64,000 nt of DNA from Paracoccaceae bacterium. GTDB taxonomy: Bacteria; Pseudomonadota; Alphaproteobacteria; Rhodobacterales; Rhodobacteraceae. The notes under the pieces are model-generated. The model saw nothing but the letters and a program-made list of their open reading frames with translations. It was not told the origin of the DNA and ran no database searches. Made by a program: the position numbers and the translations under genes. The stretch covers positions 1 through 64,000 of the forward strand of contig JABBAP010000053.1 of assembly GCA_018607905.1 (NCBI GenBank). The letters are read 5' to 3'. Below are positions 36,007-45,656 of this stretch, in pieces. Numbering within the stretch: the stretch's first letter is position 1; each line of letters starts with the position of its first letter.

Positions 36007-36040
36007 AAAAAGCCCCGTTGGTTTCAGCGGGGCTTTTTCT
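36007..36040 (+). terminator. rho-independent terminator of mdh
   Basis: Perfect 11-bp stem AAAAAGCCCCG (36007-36017) and CGGGGCTTTTT (36028-36038), loop of 10 bases, T-rich end. It lies 21 bases after the mdh stop and may also serve the convergent nitrilase gene. Confidence 0.9.
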
Positions 36041-36078
36041 TTGGATATTTAGGGCCAGAAGAAGATGTGGCGCGGCAT

Positions 36079-36933
36079 TTATTCTGCTGCGGTGCTCACA
36101 GGCTCAACCTGACGCAGGCCATAAGGGCGGTCGTGTTGCAAGCTGGCAATCCGTTTGCGTGTAGCGGCCACTAAATAGAGATCAATCTGCGCCATCGTCA
36201 CGCCCGTTGCATCGCCCCCGTCACTTAGGATTTCACCCCACGGATCGACGATGACCGAATGGCCGTAACTGGCCCCACCCCCTGATACAGCGCCAACAGC
36301 ACAGGGTGAAATCATGAATGCGCCGTTTTCAATTGCGCGCGCGCGGTTCAACACATGCCAATGCGCTTGGCCTGTTGGCACGGCAAAGGCCGCAGGGCAA
36401 AACAGCATTTCGGCTCCGCCTTGCGCAAGGTCGCGGTACAATTGTGCAAACCGCAGATCGTAGCAGATGGAATGGCCGATGCGACCAAAGCGTGTGTCTG
36501 CGACAATTGCTTGGTTGCCCGGCTCAACACGGTCGCTTTCGCGGTACACTTCGGTTTGTGACAGGTTCACATCAAACAGGAATATCTTGTCATAACGGCT
36601 GAGGATTTCGCCCGATTTATCTACGTAAAACCCGCGATTGTTGAACTTTGCGCCCTGTCCCGTAACGGCGATGGACCCGACCAGCATATCAACGCTGTTT
36701 GCACTGGCGAAATTGCGCAGCCCTTCCAAAACGGGATGCTCTGCCTCTGGTGAATGGGGTGGCGCAAACGCGGCACCATCCGTTTTCAATCCGCCACAAT
36801 ATTCGGGCAAACACAGCAAATCGGCCCCATCTGCGACGGCGCGTACTGCCAGACTGATGGCTTCGGTTAGGGCCGTTTCAAAATCGGGTTGCGGGCGGGT
36901 TTGCAGGTTGGCAACGGTGACAGGGCGGCTCAT
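36079..36933 (-). CDS. carbon-nitrogen hydrolase (nitrilase superfamily, Nit1/amidase type)
   Basis: 284 residues with the Glu-Lys-Cys triad: LLCLPEYCGG (Glu44), RYDKIFLFDV (Lys about 115) and HSICYDLRF (Cys about 156). GHSVIVDPWGEILSDGG is the typical C-terminal block. The Nit1-like branch includes deaminated-glutathione amidase and omega-amidase. It lies downstream of upp but behind upp's terminator, so probably has its own promoter. Confidence 0.9.
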   Translation of the reverse strand: MSRPVTVANLQTRPQPDFETALTEAISLAVRAVADGADLLCLPEYCGGLKTDGAAFAPPHSPEAEHPVLEGLRNFASANSVDMLVGSIAVTGQGAKFNNRGFYVDKSGEILSRYDKIFLFDVNLSQTEVYRESDRVEPGNQAIVADTRFGRIGHSICYDLRFAQLYRDLAQGGAEMLFCPAAFAVPTGQAHWHVLNRARAIENGAFMISPCAVGAVSGGGASYGHSVIVDPWGEILSDGGDATGVTMAQIDLYLVAATRKRIASLQHDRPYGLRQVEPVSTAAE

Positions 36934-36953
36934 TTTGATATCCTTTGCGCACA

Positions 36954-36988
36954 GAAAAAGGGGCGCAGCATTGGCCGCGACCCTTTCA
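36954..36988 (-). terminator. rho-independent terminator of upp
   Basis: On the minus strand GAAAGGGTCGC pairs with GCGCCCCTTTTTC with one mismatch around a 10-base loop, ending in TTTTTC. It lies 38 bases past the upp stop. Confidence 0.7.
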
Positions 36989-37026
36989 GTTTAAGACCAG
37001 AGCTGCGCAAAACGCAACGCTTTGGG

Positions 37027-37656
37027 TTATTTCGTGCCGTACATCCGATCGCCTGCATCCCCAAGGCCGGGCACGATGTACCCCAGCTCGTTGAGTTTTT
37101 CATCGAGCGATGCCGTCACGATTTGCACATCAGGATGGGCCTCTTTCATCCGCGCCACCCCTTCAGGGGCTGCCAGCAGGCATAGGAATTTAATGTTCGT
37201 CGCACCCGCCTCTTTCAGCAGATCAATCGCCGCAACAGACGAATTGCCCGTGGCCAGCATCGGATCAACCGCGATAACAACCCGTTCGTTCATGCCATCG
37301 GGTGCTTTGAAATAATACTGCACAGGTTTGAGCGTTTCTTCGTCACGGTAGAGGCCAACAAAACCAACACGCGCGGATGGGATCAATTCCAGAACACCGT
37401 CCAGCAACCCGTTGCCAGCGCGCAAAATCGACACCAGCGCCAGCTTCTTACCATCCAGCATCGGCGCGTTCATCTTTGCCATCGGCGTTTCAATTTCCTC
37501 GGTTGTCATCGGCAGATCGCGTGTGACCTCATAGGCCAGCAAATGGCTGATTTCGCGCAGCAATTGACGGAACTGATTGCTGGGCGTGGAGACGCGGCGC
37601 ATCAGCGACAGTTTATGTTGCACTAGCGGATGGTGGACGACAGTTAGGTGGGACAT
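37027..37656 (-). CDS. upp: uracil phosphoribosyltransferase
   Basis: 209 residues from the ATG at 37656 (a longer frame is not conserved-looking). [19 protein letters not shown] start, [33 protein letters not shown] and the PRPP loop [19 protein letters not shown], then [12 protein letters not shown] at the C-terminus. It salvages uracil to UMP. The family usually has ARAG or LRAG at this place, as here. Divergent from the DMGDH-like gene. Confidence 0.96.
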   Translation of the reverse strand: MSHLTVVHHPLVQHKLSLMRRVSTPSNQFRQLLREISHLLAYEVTRDLPMTTEEIETPMAKMNAPMLDGKKLALVSILRAGNGLLDGVLELIPSARVGFVGLYRDEETLKPVQYYFKAPDGMNERVVIAVDPMLATGNSSVAAIDLLKEAGATNIKFLCLLAAPEGVARMKEAHPDVQIVTASLDEKLNELGYIVPGLGDAGDRMYGTK

Positions 37657-37813
37657 TTGGCAGCCTTTCAATTTGTTACCCCCCTTTTCCCATCCCATTC
37701 GCAGTTTCACAAACAAAAACTGTTCCCCTTCTGAAAATCGAAAACAGCCATGCTACCTTGACCGTTTGCGCAATTGATCTGCTTATCGGCAAAAGTTTAA
37801 AAGAGGTCATCCG

Positions 37814-40222
37814 ATGAAAACGCAAACACGCGCAGTGGTTATTGGGGGCGGCATCGCTGGCTGCTCCACGCTTTATCACCTTACCCAAGAGGGTTGGACA
37901 GATGTTGTTCTGGTCGAGCGCGACGAACTGACATCGGGCACAACGTGGCATTCTGCGGCGCAGGTCACGAATTTTGGCATGAACCAAACGATGGTCGGAC
38001 TAAAGACCCACTCAATCAAGCTGTACAATGACTTGGCGAATGATCCCGACTACCCGATCAACTATCACCACGCGGATGGGGGTATTCGGCTAGCCAACAC
38101 GCAGGCACAGATGGATGGGTATGCGCAATTTGCCTCTATGGCCAAGGGCATGGATGTGGAGTTTGAGGTGATTGATGCGGCAGAATGCGCACGACGTCAC
38201 CCGCTGATTTCAACAGATAACCTTGTGGGCGGATTGTGGGACGGCCAAGACGGCGATATTGACCCCGCCCAATTGTGCCAAGCATTGGCGCGCCGTGCCC
38301 GTAAAGCTGGCGCCGAAGTGTACCGCCACACACCCGTAACGGGCCTGACGCAGCACAAAGACGACAGTTGGACCGTGCACACCACCAAAGGCGATATCGA
38401 CTGCGAAGTGGTGATCAACGCGGGCGGGTACCGCGTGAACGAGGTCGGCGCGATGATGGGCGTGCAACACCCCGTGGCATCAATGGAACATCAATATTTC
38501 CTAACCGAAGACATCCCTGCGATTGCCGAAGCTGGCCATCGCATGCCCCTGCTGCGCTGCCCGATTTCGGATTATTATTGCCGTCAGGAAAAGAACGGGC
38601 TTCTGCTCGGCTTTTATGAACAAGATTGCAAAACTTGGGGCATGGACGGCATTGATCCAAAGTTCGTGAACGCGCTGTGTCCCGATGATCTGGACCGCGT
38701 CACAGACGTTCTGGAAGGCGCATTTGATCGGATGCCAGCCCTGATGGAGGCCGGAATTCATACAATCGTGAACGGCCCAATTACCTATACAATCGACGGC
38801 GCGCCGCTTGTGGGGAAAATCCCCGGAAAACGAAACGCGTTCTGCATCATCGGCCTGCGCGCCGGTGTTGGCGAAGGTGGCGGCCACGGCTGGTTGCTTG
38901 CCCAGCAAATCGTCCACGGCGAGGCTTGCTACGACACCTGGTGCATCGATCCGCGCCGTTTCACGGGGCACGCGAATGTGGAATTAACCGCCCTGAAAGC
39001 AATTGAAGATTACCAAAACGAATTCCGCTTTCATTTCCCCCACGAACACCGCCCTGCGGGTCGCCCTGCCAAAACGACACCAATCACGCCGATTCTGGCA
39101 GCGGAGGGTGCTGAATTTACCGTTGTGAATGGCTGGGAGCGGCTCGATTACATCAAACCATCGGCTGATTTTTCCGAGACCCACGGCTTTCATTTCAACG
39201 AAGCCTTCGATGTGGTTGCCCGCGATGTGAAAGCCGTACAAACAGGCGTTGGCCTTACGGAAGTGAATGGTTTCAACAGGTTCGAGCTGTCTGGCAACGA
39301 TGTGCGCGGCTTTATTGATCGGATGTTCTGTGGCTTCGTGACCAAAAAATCTGGCCGCGTTGGGCTCGGGTATTTGCTGAACCTCCACGGCAATATCAAA
39401 GGCGAGGCGACGATTGCGAACCTGCCTGACGGGCGTATCTGGTACGGTTCTGCTGCTGCATCTGAATTTCACGATATGGATTGGCTGACGCAAAACATTG
39501 ACGCGAATGAAGACGTGCGGGTTCGCAACCTAACCAACGATCACACGATCCTTTTGTTGGCTGGGCCAAAATCGCGCGACGTGCTGTCTGCTGCCTCTCG
39601 CGGTGATTGGTCCAAAGAGGCGTTCCCGTGGCTATCTGTGCGCGAGGCCTTTGTCGGCATCGCACCCGCCGTGGTGATGGCTGTTAGCTTTTCTGGCGAA
39701 TTGGCCTATGAAATTCACGTGCCAAACAACCAACTTTACGCAGCGTACCTCGCGCTTCGCGCAGCTGGTGCCCCCCACGACCTACACCTGTTTGGGGCAC
39801 GCGCCGTTGAATCCATGCGGCTGGAAAAAGGCTATCGCCACTGGAAGGCGGACTTGATCACCGAATTTAATCCATTCGAATCCGATCTGTCCCGCTTTGT
39901 GAAAATGGACAAAGAATTTATCGGCAAGGCGGCACTAGAAAAAATGCAAGCCAACGGGCCGCGTCAAAAGTTTGTGACCCTCACAATTGATTGCACGCAT
40001 GCACCGGCACATCCGGGTGCAAGCGTTGTCAAAGACGGCAAAGTCGTTGGCACAATCGCATCCGCAGATTGGGGGCACCGTGTTGGCAAAAACATCGCGA
40101 TGGCGTTTGTTGATCCAGACGTCAGCGACGGCATCAGCGTCGAGGTTATCGGCGTGCCAGTGCCAGCGCAGATCGTTGAACCGTGTTTATATGATCCCGA
40201 AACGAGCCTGCCGCGCAGTTAA
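37814..40222 (+). CDS. dimethylglycine/sarcosine dehydrogenase-type flavoprotein with GcvT domain
   Basis: 802 residues. N-terminal DAO/FAD domain (1-390): VVIGGGIAGCSTLYHLTQEG, DELTSGTTWHSAAQV with the histidine for covalent FAD, VGEGGGHGWLLAQQIVHGE. C-terminal GcvT-like folate-binding domain (about 410-800): FELSGNDVRGFIDRMFCG, LAYEIHVPNNQLYAAYLAL, GARAVESMRLEKGYRHW. Such enzymes demethylate dimethylglycine or sarcosine and pass the methyl as 5,10-methylene-THF. It is intact, unlike the related pseudogene at 7067-8292, and fits the choline/betaine theme of the window. Exact substrate unproven. Confidence 0.9.
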   Translation: MKTQTRAVVIGGGIAGCSTLYHLTQEGWTDVVLVERDELTSGTTWHSAAQVTNFGMNQTMVGLKTHSIKLYNDLANDPDYPINYHHADGGIRLANTQAQMDGYAQFASMAKGMDVEFEVIDAAECARRHPLISTDNLVGGLWDGQDGDIDPAQLCQALARRARKAGAEVYRHTPVTGLTQHKDDSWTVHTTKGDIDCEVVINAGGYRVNEVGAMMGVQHPVASMEHQYFLTEDIPAIAEAGHRMPLLRCPISDYYCRQEKNGLLLGFYEQDCKTWGMDGIDPKFVNALCPDDLDRVTDVLEGAFDRMPALMEAGIHTIVNGPITYTIDGAPLVGKIPGKRNAFCIIGLRAGVGEGGGHGWLLAQQIVHGEACYDTWCIDPRRFTGHANVELTALKAIEDYQNEFRFHFPHEHRPAGRPAKTTPITPILAAEGAEFTVVNGWERLDYIKPSADFSETHGFHFNEAFDVVARDVKAVQTGVGLTEVNGFNRFELSGNDVRGFIDRMFCGFVTKKSGRVGLGYLLNLHGNIKGEATIANLPDGRIWYGSAAASEFHDMDWLTQNIDANEDVRVRNLTNDHTILLLAGPKSRDVLSAASRGDWSKEAFPWLSVREAFVGIAPAVVMAVSFSGELAYEIHVPNNQLYAAYLALRAAGAPHDLHLFGARAVESMRLEKGYRHWKADLITEFNPFESDLSRFVKMDKEFIGKAALEKMQANGPRQKFVTLTIDCTHAPAHPGASVVKDGKVVGTIASADWGHRVGKNIAMAFVDPDVSDGISVEVIGVPVPAQIVEPCLYDPETSLPRS

Positions 40223-40230
40223 ATTACGCC

Positions 40231-40425
40231 TTAGACCGAGCGCATCCGCAGTTCATATTCATCGCACATTTTCGCGATTGCATCTGGGCTTTCGCGCACG
40301 TCGTACAAAATACCACCACCCAGAACCAACAGCGCACCTGCGCCTGTTGCGCCCGTAATAACGGCCTGCAAATTTGGCACACCAATCATGATGGTTTTGT
40401 CGTTTTCCAGTGTAAGTTTGATCAT
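40231..40425 (-). CDS. small FlbD-like protein, unknown function
   Basis: 64 residues, starting MIKLTLENDKTIMIGVPNL and containing a glycine-rich stretch (GATGAGALLVLGGGILYDV) followed by an ESPDAIAKMCDEYE helix. The short start and V-x-E-S-P-D end resemble FlbD-type small proteins and other phage-like one-domain proteins; there are no flagellar genes nearby, so this is only a resemblance. GTACGAGC leads the ATG. It is downstream of and convergent with the DMGDH-like gene. Confidence 0.6.
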   Translation of the reverse strand: MIKLTLENDKTIMIGVPNLQAVITGATGAGALLVLGGGILYDVRESPDAIAKMCDEYELRMRSV

Positions 40426-40483
40426 TGCTCGTACCTTTTTGTTTTTCGCTCTTTAGAGCCCAAACATTAACGGGCGGTCAAGC

Positions 40484-41779
40484 CTAGGGTGATGGATTTT
40501 CATTTTCAAACACGGTTTGAGGCCGCTCAAACGGATAGCCAGCGTGTAAATTCCAGAAATTACCCTTTTGAAACTCCAGCGGGCGTTCTTCGCCACCCGG
40601 CGGCAAACCTGTGCGCAGCGTGATGACAATGTCAGATAAAACGTCGGGATTGCGGTGGAAATAACTGTGACTGTCGCGCCCCGCCACGGCCTCGACATTG
40701 ACGATATGAATGTTGCGCGCACCTGCCAGCACCCGTTTTTCGATACTGTCGAGATCATCATGCGTGACCCGCCCCAACCGCACACCGCGCATAAAATATT
40801 GCGCGAAACCCAATGCTTTGTCCTTCGCAGAAGTATAGATCGTGACCTGTTTGAACGCCTCGTTAAACCCTTCGGCAATCACGCGCTGACCAAACACATC
40901 ATAGTTCAGATCGGGCGCGGCCAGTATCAGGTTTTCAATCTTTAATGTCTTGCGCGGATTTTTCCCCGCAGCCCGCTGTGCAATTATCATTTCGCGCAAA
41001 CCCGATGTGGTCAGCGCCGTACCTTGGCTGTGCGCAACGATGTTGATTTTCTTCACCTCGGGCATCTCGGTCAGAAGGCCGAGAAATTGTTTGAAATGAT
41101 AGATCGAGAAAATACTACTTTCACGATCGGTAAAATACCCAAGCAAACCAGGGTTATCGGCAGGCCAGGTGTAAACAATCGGTACGGCCCTGCGCCCTGA
41201 AAAATGCCACAGGTTGGACATCGTTCCAGAGCCGCTTTGAAAGTCATTTCGAATGCCGTGCACGTAAATCAGCACCTCACCCGTGTTCGAAATCTTAAGT
41301 GCGGAGCCAATTTCTTTGCGAAAAACCGTCTCTGCGGCTGCATTGCTAGCAACGATAACGGGATCGGGCACGGCACCACGGCTGGTTTGAACAAGCGGGA
41401 ATGGCGTGGGCGGAAAGCGAACGACCTCGTCAGAGCTCACGGCTTTTACGGTAACAACTTTGCCATGTTTTTTCACACTTAGCGCACGCAATTCGTCCCA
41501 GCTAAGGCCATCGCCAAACTGCACGATCTGTTTGCCCAACAACATCGACGCCGAGCGTTCATGGGTGTAACCGACCTCTGGTGTTGGGTTGTCCGCCTGT
41601 TCGCGGTCCGTCACAAAATAAACAATCGATTGCGTTTTGCGCAACTGATCTGGCAAATCGGAATCTGGATATTGCAACACAGGCAGCAGAATATTTGGTG
41701 TTTGCGCCAATTTGGTTGGCGACGAACATCCAACGGCCACGCCAATCCAAATCAGACAAAAGAAGAAACGGATTGTCAT
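40484..41779 (-). CDS. alpha/beta-hydrolase lipoprotein (DUF900 family)
   Basis: 431 residues with a short signal ending AVGC (Cys18, candidate lipidation). DUF900-type hydrolase: EVLIYVHGIRNDF (oxyanion region, about residues 168-180), NIVAHSQGTALTT with the nucleophile Ser in HSQG, and a C-terminal histidine region RDSHSYFHRNPDVLSD. The N-terminal STIVYFVTDR-like block (QSIVYFVTDREQ) is typical of the family. Probably an outer-membrane or periplasmic esterase of unknown substrate. Monocistronic, downstream of icd. Confidence 0.85.
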   Translation of the reverse strand: MTIRFFFCLIWIGVAVGCSSPTKLAQTPNILLPVLQYPDSDLPDQLRKTQSIVYFVTDREQADNPTPEVGYTHERSASMLLGKQIVQFGDGLSWDELRALSVKKHGKVVTVKAVSSDEVVRFPPTPFPLVQTSRGAVPDPVIVASNAAAETVFRKEIGSALKISNTGEVLIYVHGIRNDFQSGSGTMSNLWHFSGRRAVPIVYTWPADNPGLLGYFTDRESSIFSIYHFKQFLGLLTEMPEVKKINIVAHSQGTALTTSGLREMIIAQRAAGKNPRKTLKIENLILAAPDLNYDVFGQRVIAEGFNEAFKQVTIYTSAKDKALGFAQYFMRGVRLGRVTHDDLDSIEKRVLAGARNIHIVNVEAVAGRDSHSYFHRNPDVLSDIVITLRTGLPPGGEERPLEFQKGNFWNLHAGYPFERPQTVFENENPSP

Positions 41780-41842
41780 CGTGCCAGCCTTAGAATGGAA
41801 TCGTTAAAATGATCGTAAGGTTCATCGACCTGAACGCAACAA

Positions 41843-41877
41843 TAAGGGCACCCCGACGGAGCGCCCTCTTTTAATTC
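41843..41877 (-). terminator. probable terminator after icd
   Basis: Minus-strand AGGGCGC...GTGCCCT stem of five to seven pairs closing a GC-rich loop, followed by TATTGTTG. It lies about 30 bases past the icd stop. The stem is short, and the T-rich side is better on the plus strand, so confidence is moderate. Confidence 0.45.
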
Positions 41878-41901
41878 TTAGGCATTAATCCCGCTTGGCG
41901 G

Positions 41902-44106
41902 TTAGCCAATGATCGCATTCAGCGTTGCACTTGGGCGCATAACCGCGTCGCGTTTGGCTGGATCTGCGTGGAAATACCCGCCCGTGTCGGCCGCTTTGCC
42001 TTGCGCTGCTGCCAATTCGGCAATGATTTTCGCTTCGTTCTCAGCCAGTGCTGCCGCGATGGGGGCAAACTCTTCAGCCAAACCAGCGTCATCCGTTTGT
42101 GCGGCCAACGCATCTGCCCAGTAGCGCGCAAACCAATAGTGGCTGTCGCGATTATCAGGCTCGCCAACTTTACGGCTTGGGGAATGCCCATTGTCCAAAA
42201 TACCTTGCGTCGCATCTTCGACCGCATCGCCAAGGATTTTCGCCCGCGCGTTATTCTTGGTTTCTGCCAAGAATTTAAAGCTTTCGCCCAGCGCACAAAA
42301 CTCCCCAAGGCTGTCCCATCGCAGGTGGTTTTCCGCCTCTAGCTGTTGCACGTGCTTTGGCGCAGACCCACCAGCACCCGTTTCAAACAGCCCACCACCC
42401 TGCATCAATTTCACAATCGACAACATTTTCGCAGAGGTCGCCAATTCCAAGATCGGGAACAGATCGGTCAGATAATCGCGCAGCACGTTGCCAGAAACAG
42501 CAATCGTATTTTCGCCCTTGGTGATGGTTTCGAGCGACGCGCGTGTCGCATCAGCAGGCTTCATAATCTCGAACTTATCAGCAACACCTTTGGCTTCCAG
42601 AATTGGTTTCACATAAGCGATCAATTCCGCATCATGCGCGCGGTTTTCATCGAGCCAAAAGATAGCTCGGAAACCAGTGGTTTTTTGACGTTCAATCGCA
42701 AGGTTCACCCAGTCTTCGATGGGGGCTTTGCGCGTGGACGCAGAGCGCCAGATATCGCCAGCTTCAACAGCCGTTTCATGCAGAACGCTACCGTCTTGCA
42801 GCACCATTTTAACGGTTCCAGCCTCGGCAATTTCAAACGTGGTTGGGTGCGAACCGTATTCCTCGGCTTTTTGCGCCATCAGGCCAAGATTTTGAACCGT
42901 ACCAACGGTGGCCGGGTTCATTTTGCCATTGGCTTTAAAGAACGCAATCGCCTCGTCGTAGATCGGCGCATAGGAATTATCGGGGATCACACAAACCGTG
43001 TCCGCTTCCTCCCCTGATGGGCCCCAGCCTTTGCCGCCAGCGCGGATCAGGGCAGGCATCGAGGCATCAATAATCACATCGGATGGCACGTGCAGGTTGG
43101 TGATGCCTTTGTCGGAATTCACCATGTACATCGGCGGGCGCTGTGCAGTTACCGCATCAATCGCCGCCATAATCTCTGCGTCGCCTTCAACTTTTTCCAG
43201 CAACGTCCCCATGCCTTGGTTCGGGTTCACCCCCAGATCGGCCATGCGATCGCCGAATTTTTCAAACACGGGCGCGAGCCATGCTTTAACTGCGTGGCCA
43301 AAGATGATCGGGTCAGACACCTTCATCATCGTCGCCTTCAGGTGAAGGGAGAATAAAACACCTTCTGCCTTTGTTTTTTCAATCTCTTCGGCCAAGAACG
43401 CGCCCAATGAAGATCCGCTCATGAACGTGGCATCAACCACGGTGCCTGCGGGGTAAGAAACCGCGTCTTTCAGCACGGTTTCACCAGATGCAGTCACCAG
43501 CACGATTTTCGCAGTTGCCTCTTCTTTCAACGTGGCCGAACGCTCATTTGAAAAGAAATCATTGCCCGACATCGACGCAACGCGTGTTTTGCTGTCCGCG
43601 GACCAGTCGCCCATACGGTGCGGGTTGGCTTGCGCAAATTTCTTCACGGCCGTTGCCGCACGACGATCAGAATTGCCCTCGCGCAGAACGGGGTTCACAG
43701 CGGAGCCTTTCAGCGTGTCGTAACGTGCGCGGATTTCCTTTTCAGCATCGCTAGACGGTGTTTCATGATAATCTGGCAGCGCAAACCCTTGGGATTGCAG
43801 TTCTTCAATTGCCGCCACCAGCTGGGGCACAGACGCCGAGATATTTGGCAACTTAATCACGTTGGCCGCCGCTGTTTTCACCAAAGCGCCAAGTTCCGCC
43901 AGATCATCAGACACACGTAGGTCTTCTTTCAAATGATCAGGGAAGGTCGCAAGAATACGGCCCGCAAGTGAAATGTCTTTGGTGCCAATAGAAACACCTG
44001 CCGCAGCCGCGAACCGTTGCAAGATCGGCAGCAAAGATGCGCTGGCCAATTCTGGTGCTTCGTCAACCTTGGTGTAAACGATATCTGGATTTGCAGTGTT
44101 GACCAT
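41902..44106 (-). CDS. icd: NADP-dependent isocitrate dehydrogenase, monomeric type
   Basis: 734 residues from the ATG at 44106, the size of the 80-kDa monomeric IDH. Family blocks include [41 protein letters not shown] (seen in parts), [37 protein letters not shown] and [24 protein letters not shown] (in parts). It oxidatively decarboxylates isocitrate with NADP in the TCA cycle. A longer frame to 44184 is discounted because its extra residues do not look like the family. The 569-base upstream region holds a GTATAC-N4-GTATAC site. Confidence 0.96.
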   Translation of the reverse strand: MVNTANPDIVYTKVDEAPELASASLLPILQRFAAAAGVSIGTKDISLAGRILATFPDHLKEDLRVSDDLAELGALVKTAAANVIKLPNISASVPQLVAAIEELQSQGFALPDYHETPSSDAEKEIRARYDTLKGSAVNPVLREGNSDRRAATAVKKFAQANPHRMGDWSADSKTRVASMSGNDFFSNERSATLKEEATAKIVLVTASGETVLKDAVSYPAGTVVDATFMSGSSLGAFLAEEIEKTKAEGVLFSLHLKATMMKVSDPIIFGHAVKAWLAPVFEKFGDRMADLGVNPNQGMGTLLEKVEGDAEIMAAIDAVTAQRPPMYMVNSDKGITNLHVPSDVIIDASMPALIRAGGKGWGPSGEEADTVCVIPDNSYAPIYDEAIAFFKANGKMNPATVGTVQNLGLMAQKAEEYGSHPTTFEIAEAGTVKMVLQDGSVLHETAVEAGDIWRSASTRKAPIEDWVNLAIERQKTTGFRAIFWLDENRAHDAELIAYVKPILEAKGVADKFEIMKPADATRASLETITKGENTIAVSGNVLRDYLTDLFPILELATSAKMLSIVKLMQGGGLFETGAGGSAPKHVQQLEAENHLRWDSLGEFCALGESFKFLAETKNNARAKILGDAVEDATQGILDNGHSPSRKVGEPDNRDSHYWFARYWADALAAQTDDAGLAEEFAPIAAALAENEAKIIAELAAAQGKAADTGGYFHADPAKRDAVMRPSATLNAIIG

Positions 44107-44675
44107 GTGATGTCCTTTCGGGTGATGGTATGGGTCGCGCATTGGGCCTGCGGGGCACCAACATATTACGAAATAGGCGACCATACCTTTTGTGTGGGAT
44201 TCGAATTTGCCCCGTCTCTAACGCAAGAATTGGGCATTGAAAAGGGGGTTGTATACAAATGTATACCGTTAACATTGACGGTAAAATGCACGAGGCGCGA
44301 CGGTGCTGGCGCCGTTTTTCCCAACGATTGTAACGGATTGCGTGCGCCATCGCGGGGCCCCAAAGCGGCATCTTTCTTCAACCGATGGTGAATATTTTAG
44401 CAAACGAAGGATGCCAGCACCCAGATTTAGATCCCGCAAAGCGGCTCGATGGAGAGAGTTGACCGTGTCGACCTTACCAAAACTTCAATACAAACAATGC
44501 TTTACAGATCAAACGCTTGGATGACTTGGGTGCAAACCCTGCGCGCACAACAGCCAACCACGCCCGCGTCCCAGCCATCTTACAACGGGTCGTGGACGCC
44601 CACGTCGTTTCATAACAATATTTACACCTCGCGCCACAATCGGCAAAGTCAGCTCAACGAAATTCGGAGCCTGCC
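44107..44675. other. 569-base intergenic region between icd and the dipeptidase operon
   Basis: Holds the palindromic site at 44251-44266 and probably the icd promoter. The stretch 44465-44608 has an open plus-strand frame with protein-like composition (KRLDDLGANPARTTANHARV, ending DAHVVS) but no start codon; it could be the eroded 3' end of a lost gene. Other short frames lack ribosome sites. Confidence 0.5.
44251..44266. promoter_or_regulatory. candidate operator upstream of icd (GTATAC-N4-GTATAC)
   Basis: GTATACAAATGTATAC, with TT before the first half, lies 145 bases before the icd ATG. It shares the GTATRC-N4-GYATAC plan with the site before mdh. TTGTATACAA-type sequences are bound by GntR/FCD regulators, but no such gene is in the window. 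Confidence 0.5.
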
Positions 44676-45656
44676 ATGCCCTTCTTGATCGACGGTTTGC
44701 AATACGCCAATTGGTCTGAAAAAATCTTTCGCCAAATGCGGGCGGGCGGAGTGGATGCTGTGCACGTCACAATTTCCTATCACGAGAATTTTCGCGAAAC
44801 CGTTTTGAACATGGAACAATGGAACCGCTGGTTTCAGCAATTTCCAGACCTTATCTTTCACGGCCTGTGGGGATCAGACGTGGCGCTGGCACGCGAAACG
44901 GGCCGCACCGCGATCTTTTTCGGTTTTCAAAACCCTGCCCCGATCGAGGACGACATTGATCTGGTGCAAATCCTGCACACCCTTGGCGCACGTTTCATGC
45001 AGCTCACCTACAACAACCAATCCCTGCTCGCGACAGGCTGTTACGAGGCCGAAGACCCCGGCATCACCCGTATGGGCAAACAAGTGATCAAAGAAATGAA
45101 CCGCGTTGGCATGGTCTTAGATATGAGCCATTCCGCGGATCGTTCCACGATGGAGGCCGCAGATATTTCCGAACGCCCCATCGTTGTCTCCCACGCCAAT
45201 CCGCATGAATGGCAACCTGCCCTGCGCAACAAACGCGAAAAGGTGATCCGCGCGGTCACATCGAACGGCGGCATGCTCGGCTTTTCGATGTACCCGCACC
45301 ACCTCAAGGGCAAAGGCGATTGCACCTTGCAAGAATTTTGCGAAATGATCGCACGAACGGCGGACAAATACGGGGCAGAACACCTCGGCCTTGGGTCTGA
45401 TCTGTGCCAAGATCAACCCGACAGCGTGGTCGAATGGATGCGCGTTGGCCGCTGGTCCAAAGAAATCGACTACGGCGAAGGCACCAAAGACAACGCGGGC
45501 TTTCCCCCGATGCCAAGCTGGTTTGGCGACAACCGCGATTTTGGAAACATCCGCGACGGACTGCGCGCCACGGGCCTGAATGCCGGCGAAGTCGACGGCA
45601 TAATGGGCGACAATTGGCACCGCTTTTTCACCGAAAATTTCGGCCCGCAAAAATGA
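44676..45656 (+). CDS. membrane-dipeptidase-like protein (peptidase family M19), divergent active site
   Basis: 326 residues of the M19/renal-dipeptidase fold: ARFMQLTYNNQSLLATGCYE, VGMVLDMSHSADRSTMEA, PIVVSHANPHEW and HLGLGSDLCQDQPD are family blocks. The N-terminal metal motif HxD, normally in a DGHND context, is replaced by DGLQYAN, so one zinc site may be altered. It is the first gene of a tight five-gene unit; its stop overlaps the next ATG (ATGA). The substrate may not be a dipeptide. Confidence 0.85.
   Translation: MPFLIDGLQYANWSEKIFRQMRAGGVDAVHVTISYHENFRETVLNMEQWNRWFQQFPDLIFHGLWGSDVALARETGRTAIFFGFQNPAPIEDDIDLVQILHTLGARFMQLTYNNQSLLATGCYEAEDPGITRMGKQVIKEMNRVGMVLDMSHSADRSTMEAADISERPIVVSHANPHEWQPALRNKREKVIRAVTSNGGMLGFSMYPHHLKGKGDCTLQEFCEMIARTADKYGAEHLGLGSDLCQDQPDSVVEWMRVGRWSKEIDYGEGTKDNAGFPPMPSWFGDNRDFGNIRDGLRATGLNAGEVDGIMGDNWHRFFTENFGPQK

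Noticed and set aside
44465-44608. Plus-strand frame ending DAHVVS before the dipeptidase gene
   Set aside because: Composition looks protein-like, but there is no start codon and upstream continuity is broken by a stop; too little to call a pseudogene.
45404-45652. Upstream extension of the 559-residue protein
   Set aside because: The extra part is an out-of-frame reading of the dipeptidase gene; the ATGA overlap at 45653 is a normal coupled start.
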